This document shows, piece after piece, positions 1 to 10,807 of a stretch of DNA of 64,000 bases (the first letter of the stretch is position 1; every line of letters starts with the position of its first letter). The stretch is from assembly GCF_001586275.1 (NCBI RefSeq), contig NZ_CP014545.1, positions 1,142,501 to 1,206,500 of the forward strand, given 5' to 3'. A model generated the notes under the pieces. It saw nothing but the letters and a program-made list of their open reading frames with translations, was not told the DNA's origin and searched no databases. Made by a program: the position numbers and the translations under genes. The stretch comes from Sphingorhabdus sp. M41 (GTDB lineage: Bacteria > Pseudomonadota > Alphaproteobacteria > Sphingomonadales > Sphingomonadaceae).

Positions 1-351
1 CTGACACCGGGGCTGGAGCAGCAGACACTGGCCGATTATATGCGCCACCTGACCCATGCGCTGAATATTTGCGGAGAAGATCACGTTGGAATCGGTAGCG
101 ATGCCTTCATGCTGGCCTTCGATACATCGCCTGAAAGCATGAAGGCGTGGGATGACAGCATCAAGCAACGAGCGGATGCCGGTATAGCGGCACCCGGAGA
201 GGGGCCTCCGCCATTTGCGGTTGGCATGAACGGACCGCACAAGTCACTGGTAATTGCCGAAGGATTGTTGAAAGCCGGATATTCCGAGACTGCAGCAGAG
301 AAAGTGCTGGGTGGCAATTTCCTTCGGATTTTCAAAGAGACGTGGCGTTAG
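1..351 (+). CDS. Membrane dipeptidase (peptidase M19), C-terminal part
   Basis: The reading frame is open from the first base and encodes the last 116 residues of a protein whose start lies outside the window. The stretch HVGIGSD near residues 28-34 and the ending GGNFLRIF match the C-terminal part of the M19 (renal/membrane dipeptidase) family, zinc enzymes that cleave dipeptides and some cyclic amides. The N-terminal metal ligands are not in view, so activity cannot be judged. Its last 20 bases overlap the convergent glycosylase gene. Family assignment is fairly secure; the substrate is unknown. Confidence 0.8.
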   Translation: MTPGLEQQTLADYMRHLTHALNICGEDHVGIGSDAFMLAFDTSPESMKAWDDSIKQRADAGIAAPGEGPPPFAVGMNGPHKSLVIAEGLLKAGYSETAAEKVLGGNFLRIFKETWR

Positions 352-1009
352 CTTTCAGGACATTCGCAAAAACCTCCTCAAACATCTCCACCGTCAATCG
401 CCGCGTATTCACATTATACCGGCTGCAGTGATAGCTGTCGATCAGGGTGCGGCCATCTGGTAGTTCGTGCTTCGCGCAGTGGGCGAATTTGTGATCGGCG
501 AGTTTTGCGCCGGACAGGCGGATGATGCTGTCATGGGCGACCTTCCCGAGAGCCAGGATGATTTTCAGTTCCGGCAATCCGTCCAGCGCTTTGGCTAGAT
601 AGGGTCGGCAATTGTTAATCTCCGCGCCGGTCGGCTTGTTTTCCGGCGGCAGGCATTTCACCGCGTTGAGAATGATGGCACCGTTCAATGTAATACCGTC
701 GGCGGGGTCATTGGCGAACACACCATCGACAAAGCCATATTTGGTGAGAGTGGCAAACAGCGTTTCTCCCGAGGCGTCGCCGGTAAACGGCCTGCCGGTG
801 CGGTTGGCGCCCTCCGTGCCCGGCGCGAGGCCGACGATGGCCAGCCATGCCTCCGGGTCGCCAAAGGCCGGAACCGGGGCGTTCCACCAGTCCGGATGGT
901 CCTTGCGCAAGGATTTGCGCAGGCCGACCAGTCGCGGACAGCGCCGGCAGCCTTTCGGGGCTTCCGCAGCGGGAAGCGGGGCAAAAGGAAGAGGGCCATG
1001 ATCGCTCAC
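332..1009 (-). CDS. Uracil-DNA glycosylase, family 5 (UDGb type)
   Basis: A 225-residue protein that should remove uracil or other deaminated bases from DNA at the start of base-excision repair. The active-site stretch GLAPG is at residues 60-64, followed by NRTGR (69-73) and FTGD. The second motif, around residues 192-206, has the form YHCSRYNVNTRRLT, the family 5 version of the HPSxxN loop. Cys21, Cys24, Cys119 and Cys134 fit the four ligands of the [4Fe-4S] cluster known in family 4 and 5 enzymes. The start is GTG, preceded by a G-rich stretch that could serve as ribosome binding site. The 3' end overlaps the dipeptidase gene by 20 bases. Confidence 0.88.
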   Translation of the reverse strand: MSDHGPLPFAPLPAAEAPKGCRRCPRLVGLRKSLRKDHPDWWNAPVPAFGDPEAWLAIVGLAPGTEGANRTGRPFTGDASGETLFATLTKYGFVDGVFANDPADGITLNGAIILNAVKCLPPENKPTGAEINNCRPYLAKALDGLPELKIILALGKVAHDSIIRLSGAKLADHKFAHCAKHELPDGRTLIDSYHCSRYNVNTRRLTVEMFEEVFANVLKANATSL

Positions 1010-1049
1010 AGCCCCCGCCTAAATTCTATCGGACCTGCGGTCCAGTGGA

Positions 1050-1415
1050 TTAGTCCTTCAGATCAGCCGGTACGATACCGCCCGCTGCTGCAATCTTGTT
1101 CATCACCTGCTTGTGCAGCAGGATATTGTCTTCGGCAGAACCGCTATAGTCGCTGTTGCCGAGCTCCTGCGCCAGTTCCTTGCGATTGCCATAGCTGGCA
1201 TCGATCTGGACCAGCTTCATCAGGTCGACAATCGACGTGCGCCAGTTGAGCTTGTCAGATCCGGGGATGCTGTCCAGCCGTGAAGCGACGTCGACTTCGC
1301 TGATCGCCGCGCGCTTGGCTGGTGCCGCTGCGACGGGTGTTGCCGCAACTTCGGGTTCTGCTGCCTTGGCTTCGCCGCCGAAGATTGCGTTCTTAATCTT
1401 TCCAAAAATGCTCAT
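1050..1415 (-). CDS. DUF3597 domain protein
   Basis: A 121-residue protein beginning MSIFGKI, the usual start of DUF3597 proteins, so I place the start at base 1415 rather than at an ATG four codons upstream. An Ala/Pro/Glu-rich linker (about residues 17-36) joins the short amphipathic N-terminus to the conserved C-terminal domain, which contains the family pattern WRTSIVDLMKL and a terminal LHKQVMNKIAAAGG. The molecular function of this family is not known to me. It is probably cytoplasmic, as no signal peptide is visible. Confidence 0.8.
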   Translation of the reverse strand: MSIFGKIKNAIFGGEAKAAEPEVAATPVAAAPAKRAAISEVDVASRLDSIPGSDKLNWRTSIVDLMKLVQIDASYGNRKELAQELGNSDYSGSAEDNILLHKQVMNKIAAAGGIVPADLKD

Positions 1416-1659
1416 ATCGTGCTCCATCTTGATTAGCCGGCCTCATTGTCCGACTTTTGCCTGACCATGCCGTTGCATCATCATCTCGGTGTTCCGGTCG
1501 ATGGAGTCAATTGTCCTTCTTCTGCTGTGGCGGTTGTCAGCCACCAATGGCGTGTAAACACTCGTAAAACCCTTGATCAGGCGGTTTCGCGCCCGAAACT
1601 ATGCTAAGGACTGGGCAAGCGATGAATCAAACGGGCCGTCAAGGCAAAGAAGGAGAGCA

Positions 1660-2241
1660 ATGATGAATATTATGGAAGTTTTGCAACAGTCGGGCGGGAT
1701 CGGCACTATGGCCAAGGAATTGGGCATCAACGAGAATGTCGCAGAGGCCGGTGCTGCAGCATTGCTGCCTGCCATATTGGGCGGTTTCAAGAAAACGACA
1801 CAGGCACAACCAGGCGGTCTGGACGGTCTGGGTGGATTGCTCGGCCAGTTGGGCGGTGGTGGACTGCTCGACAGTGTTCTCGGTACGCAGCCGACCCCGG
1901 TCAGCAAAGGCAATGAAGTGCTTGGTCAGATTTTCGGTTCCAAGGAAGTCAGCCGTACTGTCGCTGCTGGCGCAGAACAGCAGACCGGGATCAGCAGCGA
2001 TTTGCTCAAGAAAATGCTGCCGGTCGTCGCGATGATGGTCGCGGGATATATGGCCAAGCAGAGTGGCGAAAGCGCAGGCAATGGCGGCGGGATTGGCGGT
2101 CTCATCGGTGGTTTGCTGGGTGGCGGCAATAATGCGTCTTCCGGCGGTGGCCTTGGTGGTCTCGGTTCGCTGCTTGACCTGAATGGTGATGGCAATCCAC
2201 TGGATGATATTATCGGCATGGCCGGCAAGCTGATCCGCTAA
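1660..2241 (+). CDS. DUF937 (YidB-like) protein with Gly-rich linkers
   Basis: A 193-residue protein. I start it at ATG 1660 (or the adjacent ATG 1663) because AAGGAGAG lies just upstream; the frame extends 29 codons further 5' but without a comparable site. The N-terminal half (residues 1-60) resembles DUF937, with an Ala-rich helical stretch and LLPAILGGFK. Two glycine-rich segments (about 60-75 and 140-175) surround a central helical block. The C-terminus ends LDLNGDGNPLDDIIGMAGKL, a Ca-loop-like motif that recurs in the next gene. DUF937 proteins have no firmly established role. It probably forms a two-gene unit with the gene at 2269, 27 bases downstream. Confidence 0.75.
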   Translation: MMNIMEVLQQSGGIGTMAKELGINENVAEAGAAALLPAILGGFKKTTQAQPGGLDGLGGLLGQLGGGGLLDSVLGTQPTPVSKGNEVLGQIFGSKEVSRTVAAGAEQQTGISSDLLKKMLPVVAMMVAGYMAKQSGESAGNGGGIGGLIGGLLGGGNNASSGGGLGGLGSLLDLNGDGNPLDDIIGMAGKLIR

Positions 2242-2268
2242 ACCTAGCTCCAACGCAGGACAAAGATT

Positions 2269-2649
2269 ATGGGCATATTCGAAAAAATCATGGACATGCT
2301 GCCTGAAAATTTCAGCATTGACGATATTGCAGAAAAAGCCGGGATGACGGCGGAAGAAGCAAAAAAGGGCGGTGAAGCCCTGTTCGCGAAATTGCGTGAT
2401 GGCAGTACCGACAAGATGACCGCGATCAAGGAAGCGGCTGCCGAAGCGGGTGTGGATGCGGAGAAGCTCAAGGGTCTGTTGCCAGCATTGGCGGAAAAAG
2501 CCGGTCTTGATGGTGAGGGCAGTCTGATGGACAAGCTGACCGGTAAAGAGGGTCTGCTGGGCAAGGCTACCCGTTTTTTCGACCGCGATGGTGATGGAAA
2601 TCCGATCAATGACCTTACCAATATGGCAAAGGGCTTTTTCAAGAAATAG
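2269..2649 (+). CDS. Small helical protein with DxDGDGNP tail, unknown function
   Basis: A 126-residue soluble protein starting MGIFEKIMDMLPENFSIDD, rich in Ala, Lys and Glu and predicted helical, with no signal peptide. I recognise no catalytic domain. Residues about 104-124 (FDRDGDGNPINDLTNMAKGF) closely parallel the C-terminus of the preceding DUF937 protein, suggesting shared ancestry or a shared binding partner for the tails. AGGAC upstream of the ATG can act as a weak ribosome binding site. The 3' end overlaps the convergent nfeD-like gene by 11 bases. Real-gene status is likely from its amino-acid pattern and its position. Confidence 0.7.
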   Translation: MGIFEKIMDMLPENFSIDDIAEKAGMTAEEAKKGGEALFAKLRDGSTDKMTAIKEAAAEAGVDAEKLKGLLPALAEKAGLDGEGSLMDKLTGKEGLLGKATRFFDRDGDGNPINDLTNMAKGFFKK

Positions 2650-3118
2650 GCTTGCTTTCCAGTTGAACGGTGTCCTCCAGCGCTTCCAGCCTGAGGACAC
2701 CGCCTTCGACTGCTGCGACTTTCGCGACCATGCCTTTTTTCATGTCCGGACCTCTTGCCGGCCATACGCCGTCAGCGACTTTCGCGCGACCGCTGGTCGC
2801 TGAAACCGTTTCCACAATGGTCACGGTTTTTCCGATCAGTTGCGCCGAACGGTTGTTGAGCAGCGGGTTCTCGCTTTCGACATTATGCGTCAGATACCAG
2901 CGCCGTCCCCCCCGCACCGCGAGGATGGTCGACAGGCCAAATACAGTCAGCTGACCCGCAAAGGTCATGTCGATAAACAGCGACAATATGCCGGTCACTG
3001 CCGCCGCTGCCGCGACCCAGATCAGGAAGACGCCGGGAACGAACAGCTCCGCCAATGCGAGCAAAGCGGCCAGCCCCAGCCAGACATATTCCGGACTGTT
3101 CAGCGTGAAATCATCCAT
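2639..3118 (-). CDS. NfeD family membrane protein
   Basis: A 159-residue protein with two or three transmembrane helices in the first 75 residues (LGLAALLALAELFVPGVFLI, then AAAAAVTGILSLFI) and a C-terminal beta-rich domain (about 85-155) matching the NfeD OB-fold. Short NfeD proteins are the membrane partners of SPFH/stomatin-like proteins and are thought to act in membrane quality control or microdomain organisation. The SPFH gene lies immediately upstream in the same direction, 26 bases away, the usual pairing, so the two should be cotranscribed and act together. Confidence 0.85.
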   Translation of the reverse strand: MDDFTLNSPEYVWLGLAALLALAELFVPGVFLIWVAAAAAVTGILSLFIDMTFAGQLTVFGLSTILAVRGGRRWYLTHNVESENPLLNNRSAQLIGKTVTIVETVSATSGRAKVADGVWPARGPDMKKGMVAKVAAVEGGVLRLEALEDTVQLESKPIS

Positions 3119-3144
3119 GGCTCATGCTCCGCCTCTTGCCGGCC

Positions 3145-4113
3145 TTACTTGTCCTGATTGTCGAACGGACCCTTGCGCGGGGTCGGCGGCGAGAAGCTTT
3201 CATGGTTATCGCCGAGCGCTTCTTTGGCCAGAGCACCGATGCCTCCCAAAGTTCCGATAAGCTGGGTGGCTTCGACCGGGAATAATATCGTCTTAGCATT
3301 GGGCGAGGTGGCGAATTTTTCGATTGCCTTCACGTAATCCTGTGCGACAAAATAGTTGATTGCCTGGGCATTGCCGCCTGCAATGGCTTCGGACACCATC
3401 TGGGTCGCTTTCGCTTCGGCCTGGGCTTCGCGTTCGCGGGCTTCGGCATCTAGAAAGGCCGCTTCCTTGCGGCCTTCGGCCTGCAGGATCTGGCCCTGCT
3501 TTTCGCCTTCGGAGCGGAGGATTTCGGAAGCCCGGGCGCCTTCGGCATCGAGAATATTGGCGCGTTTTTCGCGTTCTGCCTTCATCTGCCGCGCCATTGC
3601 GTTGATGATATCCTGTGGCGGGCGAATATCCTTGATCTCGACGCGGGTGATCTTGATCCCCCAGGGCGTGGTGGCATCGTCGATAACGGTTAGCAGCCGT
3701 CCGTTGATTTCGTCGCGCTTGGACAATGTCTCGTCCAGATCCATCGAACCCATGACGGTTCGCAGGTTGGTGGTGACGAGGTTGAGGATCGCATTGTACA
3801 GATCATTGACCTCATAGGCGGCCTTGGCAGCATCGAGCACCTGGAAGAAAACCACGCCGTCGGTGGAGATCATCGCATTGTCCTTGGTGATGATTTCCTG
3901 ACCCGGGATATCGAGCACCTGTTCCATCATGTTTACCTTGCGGCCGACGCGATAGAGAAAGGCGGGATAGAAGTTGAATCCCGGCTGGGCGGTCGTGGTG
4001 AATCGACCAAAATATTCGATCGTGTAATGATAGCCTTGCCGGACGATCTTGATGCTCGCAAAAAGATAGATGATGGTGACCAACAGCACCAGCAGTAACA
4101 GTGAAACACCCAT
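3145..4113 (-). CDS. SPFH/Band 7 (stomatin-like, QmcA-type) protein
   Basis: A 322-residue membrane-anchored protein. An N-terminal hydrophobic helix (residues 2-20) is followed by the Band 7/SPFH domain (about 20-190) with the typical stretch QPGFNFYPAFLYRVGRKVNMMEQVLDIPGQ and a long Ala/Glu/Lys-rich coiled coil (190-245). Such proteins oligomerise at the inner membrane and scaffold membrane microdomains or modulate FtsH-type proteases. A good ribosome binding site (AGGGAG) precedes the ATG at 4113. It forms an operon with the downstream nfeD-like gene. The gene is divergent from the M28 peptidase, with which it shares about 100 bases of upstream DNA. Confidence 0.88.
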   Translation of the reverse strand: MGVSLLLLVLLVTIIYLFASIKIVRQGYHYTIEYFGRFTTTAQPGFNFYPAFLYRVGRKVNMMEQVLDIPGQEIITKDNAMISTDGVVFFQVLDAAKAAYEVNDLYNAILNLVTTNLRTVMGSMDLDETLSKRDEINGRLLTVIDDATTPWGIKITRVEIKDIRPPQDIINAMARQMKAEREKRANILDAEGARASEILRSEGEKQGQILQAEGRKEAAFLDAEAREREAQAEAKATQMVSEAIAGGNAQAINYFVAQDYVKAIEKFATSPNAKTILFPVEATQLIGTLGGIGALAKEALGDNHESFSPPTPRKGPFDNQDK

Positions 4114-4160
4114 TTCTATTCTCCCTAGCGAACCGTCTCATTATCATTGATTATTTGCAG

Positions 4161-4166
4161 TATAAT
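4161..4166 (+). promoter_or_regulatory. Candidate -10 box for the M28 peptidase gene
   Basis: A perfect TATAAT lies 50 bases before the peptidase start. The bases 17-18 upstream (near 4138) match -35 only poorly (TCATTA). Just downstream, GGAAAA and TTTTCC (4173-4178 and 4184-4189) form a short dyad in the presumed leader. Evidence is the -10 match alone. Confidence 0.35.
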
Positions 4167-4215
4167 GCCAAGGGAAAAGCATATTTTCCATCTCCCCAGA
4201 AGGGTTGCAGTTGCG

Positions 4216-7241
<3,026 letters not shown>

Positions 7242-7259
7242 GGTCTTGGGAGGCATCAC

Positions 7260-7334
7260 TTGATTGAAGCCAAGATATTTTTGCCAATAATTGTCGGGCC
7301 GGCGGCGCCAGCCAATGATCGCATGGGCACATGA
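7260..7334 (+). CDS. Possible 24-residue leader ORF coupled to the rRNA methyltransferase gene
   Basis: A TTG at 7260 opens a 24-codon frame (starting IEAKIFLPIIVGPAAP after the initiator) that ends TGA at 7332-7334, overlapping the ATG of the next gene in an ATGA. GGGAGG stands six bases before the TTG, the strongest ribosome binding site nearby, whereas the methyltransferase ATG itself has none. This suggests translational coupling. It could instead be chance, with GGGAGG simply a relic. Confidence 0.35.
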   Translation: MIEAKIFLPIIVGPAAPANDRMGT

Positions 7335-8509
7335 CGCCCGCGGCAAGACTGCAAGCCGCGATAGAGATGCTGGACTGGATCATTGCCGCTGCGCGCGACA
7401 ATGGTGCATCTGCGGACAATATCGCCAAGAAATTCTTCAAGGAACGGCGCTACGCGGGGTCGGGTGATCGCCGAGCCATTCGCGAGCTTGTCTATTCTGC
7501 CATCCGGCGTTGGGGCGACCGGCCGGAGAGCGGCCGCCAAGCCATGTTGGGTCTGCTCGTCGAACAGCCAGAATTGCGGGAGCTTTTCGGCGGTTCCAAC
7601 TATGGGCCGGCCGCGATTGCAGAAGGCGAACCGGCTGCCAGCGGTGCGCAAATCCCGGATTGGCTAGTGGACAGATTTGCCAGTCTGATTGACGAGCCGG
7701 AACGGAAGGCGCTGTTTGATCGGGCACCGCTGCACGTGCGTGTCAATGGCCAGCGTTCGACGGACATGGAGGTCAAGTCAGCCTGGCCGGATGCCGTCGC
7801 TCTGGCCTTGCCACATGGCTATGAACTGCCGGCTGGAAGCCAGCTGGAAGACAAGGCGCTCTTTCGCGAAGGCGCCATCGAAATTCAGGATCTCGGCAGT
7901 CAGGCCATAGCTATGGCAGGAGCTGCTGCCAGGCCCGGGCTTGTTCTGGACTTATGTGCAGGAGCCGGTGGTAAAACCCTCGCGTTGTCGGCCATGCTCC
8001 CCCCTGAAAGCAAGATTATCGCGGCCGACACGGACCGTGGCCGGTTGAGCCGGATCGAGCCTCGCAAGCGGAGAGCCAGCGCCCGGAATATCGAAACGAT
8101 TTTGCTCGCACCGGGCAAGGAAATGGAGTCACTGGAGCATCTGAAAGCCAGTTGTGATCTGGTTTTGATCGATGCTCCCTGTAGCGGTACCGGAACCTGG
8201 CGGCGCAATCCCGAACTGCGCTGGCGAATGACGCCCAAGCGGCTCGAACATACAGCAGAATTGCAGCAAAGGCTGATAGCGCTCGGCAGCGAGCTGGTGA
8301 AACCCGGCGGGCGGCTGGTCTATGCCGTTTGCTCGCTGCTCGATGAAGAAGGCGGCGATCAAACAGACCGATTTCTCGAAAGCCACCCGCAGTGGCGGGA
8401 AATATCGATTGATTTGCCGATTGGCCGCCCATATCGTAAAGGCACTCTTCTTTCACCGCATCATGACGGAACGGATGGCTTTTATTTTACTTGCCTCGAA
8501 AAATTGTGA
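7331..8509 (+). CDS. RsmB/NOP family rRNA cytosine-C5 methyltransferase
   Basis: A 392-residue SAM-dependent RNA methyltransferase. The N-terminal about 130 residues form a NusB-like RNA-binding region. The catalytic domain follows, with the SAM motif LDLCAGAGGKTLAL and the two family cysteines: Cys284 in DAPCSGTGTWRRNPE (motif IV) and Cys334 in VCSLLDEEG (motif VI, the catalytic nucleophile in this family). The likely target is 16S rRNA (m5C967 in E. coli RsmB), but orthology to a specific site is not proven. The start codon lacks its own ribosome binding site and overlaps the stop of a short upstream ORF. Confidence 0.88.
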   Translation: MTPAARLQAAIEMLDWIIAAARDNGASADNIAKKFFKERRYAGSGDRRAIRELVYSAIRRWGDRPESGRQAMLGLLVEQPELRELFGGSNYGPAAIAEGEPAASGAQIPDWLVDRFASLIDEPERKALFDRAPLHVRVNGQRSTDMEVKSAWPDAVALALPHGYELPAGSQLEDKALFREGAIEIQDLGSQAIAMAGAAARPGLVLDLCAGAGGKTLALSAMLPPESKIIAADTDRGRLSRIEPRKRRASARNIETILLAPGKEMESLEHLKASCDLVLIDAPCSGTGTWRRNPELRWRMTPKRLEHTAELQQRLIALGSELVKPGGRLVYAVCSLLDEEGGDQTDRFLESHPQWREISIDLPIGRPYRKGTLLSPHHDGTDGFYFTCLEKL

Positions 8510-8578
8510 TAGCCAATCATGTTAAGCCAGCATGCAGATGAGTCTGGCTATGGTCGCGAGAGTTTATTGGAGCTGATT

Positions 8579-9109
8579 ATGCGTTTTTCACCGGCTGTTG
8601 TCGCCTTATCTCTCGTTTTTGCCACTGTTTCCAGCGCCAGTTTTGGCCAGTCCGCCGCTATTGAGATCAAGCAGCGCTCGGTCGAATATATGCAATTGGG
8701 CGAAGCGGCGCAAAAACGTGGCGAACTCGATCTGGCAGCGGATCTTTATGAGACATCATTGGTCGTGGACCCGCGCAACGGATCGGCATTTATCGCTTTG
8801 GCGCAAATCGCCCGGGTGCAGGATTTGCCCGGCAAGGCGATCCGTCTCTATCGCGAAGCGCTGATCCTGGACCCGAACAATCTTGACGCACTGGCTGGAC
8901 AGGGTGAAGCCCTTATCCAGCGTGGTGCTCTGGAAAAAGCCCGTGTGAACCTGTCGCGGATTGAAACCCTGTGCCGGTCGCGCTGTTCGCAAAATGACCA
9001 GCTGGCATCAGCGATCAAGCTAGCGGAGAAGAAACCTGTTCTGTCAGCCGAAGCGGTGACGCCAAAGCCCAAAGTAGGTGATGAAGAACCGGTCACCGAA
9101 ACGCCTTGA
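8579..9109 (+). CDS. Exported TPR-repeat protein
   Basis: A 176-residue protein with a signal peptide (MRFSPAVVALSLVFATVSSA then SFGQ) and about three tetratricopeptide repeats, clearest at residues 34-125 (LGEAAQKRGELDLAADLYET; AIRLYREALILDPNNLDALA). The tail is Lys/Pro/Glu-rich. I start it at ATG 8579 because GGAG lies six bases upstream. TPR proteins act as periplasmic or outer-membrane protein-binding adaptors; the partner is unknown. It converges on the DUF481 gene, with only 19 bases between them and no visible terminator. Confidence 0.8.
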   Translation: MRFSPAVVALSLVFATVSSASFGQSAAIEIKQRSVEYMQLGEAAQKRGELDLAADLYETSLVVDPRNGSAFIALAQIARVQDLPGKAIRLYREALILDPNNLDALAGQGEALIQRGALEKARVNLSRIETLCRSRCSQNDQLASAIKLAEKKPVLSAEAVTPKPKVGDEEPVTETP

Positions 9110-9128
9110 TCCCGGTCTTACCGATGTT

Positions 9129-10079
9129 TCAGAAATCATAGACCAAGGTTGCACGGCTGAGTGTATCGGTTTTAATGCGGCCGACCGGCGGGTTGGTTTC
9201 ATGGTCAATCGTATAGGAAAAACGGGCGGATAACCCACCAAGCAGCTTGGCGTCGAGCGCTGATGTGGCTGTAAAGCTTGTATTGTCGCTATCGATGACG
9301 GCAAGCGCCGATGTGAAACCTTGTGCATCGCTCGCGTAAGTGCCACCGGCATCATGCGAAAAGTTGAGATGGTCGGAAATTTTCCAGTCAAAATCGAGCC
9401 CGGCCAGAGCGGCCAGGCTGCTTTTCGACTCACCACCGGCAAAATCGGTTATGCGAATTGCGGGGCCGGCCTTTACAGCGAGCCGGATATCTTTGGTTTT
9501 AACCAGCTCGTAACCCAGCCCGCCCGACAAGGTATAGCGGGCAGAAAAACCCTGGAAGCGGTCCCGCTCAAATTGTGCCAGGCCATAGGCATATAGGCTT
9601 TTGTCAAACTTGTAATTGGGTTCGATGGTCACGTTCAACTGATCGCGAGTGGTTTTTCCTGCATTGCGTTCATAGTCGGCGCGCGCTTGGAAATTCAAAC
9701 GCCAGTTTACCGCGTCCTTGACCAGTTTGAGACCGCCAGAGATACCTAAATTGCTGGTGTTTCCGGTTGAACGAAAACCGCCAAGTTCACCTTGTCCTTT
9801 CCAGTTTTCGAAAAAGCTCGCCTCTTGTTTCTTGCGCAGCGCTGCCTCGGCCTGTTCTGCCAGTTGGGCATTATAGCCGGCCATGATGGAATCGATTTCA
9901 GCCAGATCATCGGGGTTTGTAGATTTGGCGATTTTTACGACAGCTACTACATCCTGATTGTTACCGGATGCAATGGCGGCATCAATCATGGCTTTGACTG
10001 GAGCAGGCAGCGCGGCGACGGCTGGCGTGGCAATGCTCCCCGCAACTAGAATCGCGGCTGTTAACGCTGGTCTGGACAT
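9129..10079 (-). CDS. DUF481 (YdiY-like) outer-membrane beta-barrel protein
   Basis: A 316-residue exported protein with a signal peptide (residues 1-23, ending AVAAL), a short helical stretch (to about residue 90) and a C-terminal domain of repeating amphipathic beta-strands matching DUF481. It ends in LVYDF with a terminal Phe, the usual signal for BAM-mediated outer-membrane insertion. In E. coli the relative YdiY is acid-inducible; the physiological role is unknown. The gene lies 22 bases upstream of nothing on its own strand except rppH, which is separately oriented the same way and further upstream. Confidence 0.82.
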   Translation of the reverse strand: MSRPALTAAILVAGSIATPAVAALPAPVKAMIDAAIASGNNQDVVAVVKIAKSTNPDDLAEIDSIMAGYNAQLAEQAEAALRKKQEASFFENWKGQGELGGFRSTGNTSNLGISGGLKLVKDAVNWRLNFQARADYERNAGKTTRDQLNVTIEPNYKFDKSLYAYGLAQFERDRFQGFSARYTLSGGLGYELVKTKDIRLAVKAGPAIRITDFAGGESKSSLAALAGLDFDWKISDHLNFSHDAGGTYASDAQGFTSALAVIDSDNTSFTATSALDAKLLGGLSARFSYTIDHETNPPVGRIKTDTLSRATLVYDF

Positions 10080-10101
10080 AGAATATTCCTGATTGCTGCT
10101 A

Positions 10102-10620
10102 TTAAATCAGCGGCAGAAATTCTTTCAATACCGCCCGATACAGGTCCCTTTTGAAGGGAACGATTAAATCTGGCAAGCCATGCGGATCGGTCCATTTCCA
10201 GTTTTTGAATTCGGGATGATCGGTCTCGATATTGATTTGATCGTCATCACCGGTGAAGCGCATCAGGAACCAGCTCTGCCTTTGACCGCGATATTTGCCT
10301 TTCCAGATCTTACCGAGCAGTTCGTCGGGAAGATCGTAGAGATATTCCTCAGGGCTGCGACCAATGATCTGCACGAGATCGTCCACCACACCGGTTTCTT
10401 CCCGGAGCTCGCGCAACGCTGCTGCTTCGGGCTCTTCGCCTTCGTCGATCCCGCCTTGCGGCATTTGCCAGGCATCGGGATATTGGCTGTCGGCCGCATC
10501 CAGTCTTTGACCGACGAACACTTGGCCTGAGCGGTTTGCGAGCATGATACCGGCGCAGGGGCGGTATGGAAGTTTGCTTAAATCGATTTTACTATGCCTT
10601 TTCAAAACTTTCGGCCGCAC
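10102..10620 (-). CDS. rppH: RNA pyrophosphohydrolase (Nudix)
   Basis: A 172-residue Nudix hydrolase that removes pyrophosphate from the 5' end of primary transcripts and so starts mRNA decay. The Nudix box occupies residues 57-79 ([20 protein letters not shown] then TGV), and the RppH-type motifs [12 protein letters not shown] and [11 protein letters not shown] are present. The annotated start is GTG at 10620, which gives about ten more N-terminal residues than usual; a TTG at 10605 is an alternative, and neither has a good ribosome binding site. It lies 22 bases upstream of the DUF481 gene, so the two may be cotranscribed. Confidence 0.92.
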   Translation of the reverse strand: MRPKVLKRHSKIDLSKLPYRPCAGIMLANRSGQVFVGQRLDAADSQYPDAWQMPQGGIDEGEEPEAAALRELREETGVVDDLVQIIGRSPEEYLYDLPDELLGKIWKGKYRGQRQSWFLMRFTGDDDQINIETDHPEFKNWKWTDPHGLPDLIVPFKRDLYRAVLKEFLPLI

Positions 10621-10807
10621 GAGATGTCTGGCGCTATTCGGACGAATCCCTGCCTTGCGAAAAGCTGAGGGGCTCGACTTTGATTATAGCGCATTTCTCA
10701 GTGCCGCGCCTAGCGACTCTTAATCCTAAATTGAGACTTGGGTCTCTGCCGGTGGCATTATGAGAAGGCGGGTCAAAATTCTAGAAAATTATGACCAGAA
10801 TCCTGCA

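Noticed and set aside
1639-2700. A 353-codon open frame on the minus strand opposite the DUF937 pair
   Set aside because: It lies antisense to two genes with good starts and real domains; its sequence is of low-complexity shadow type and follows from strong third-position G+C bias.
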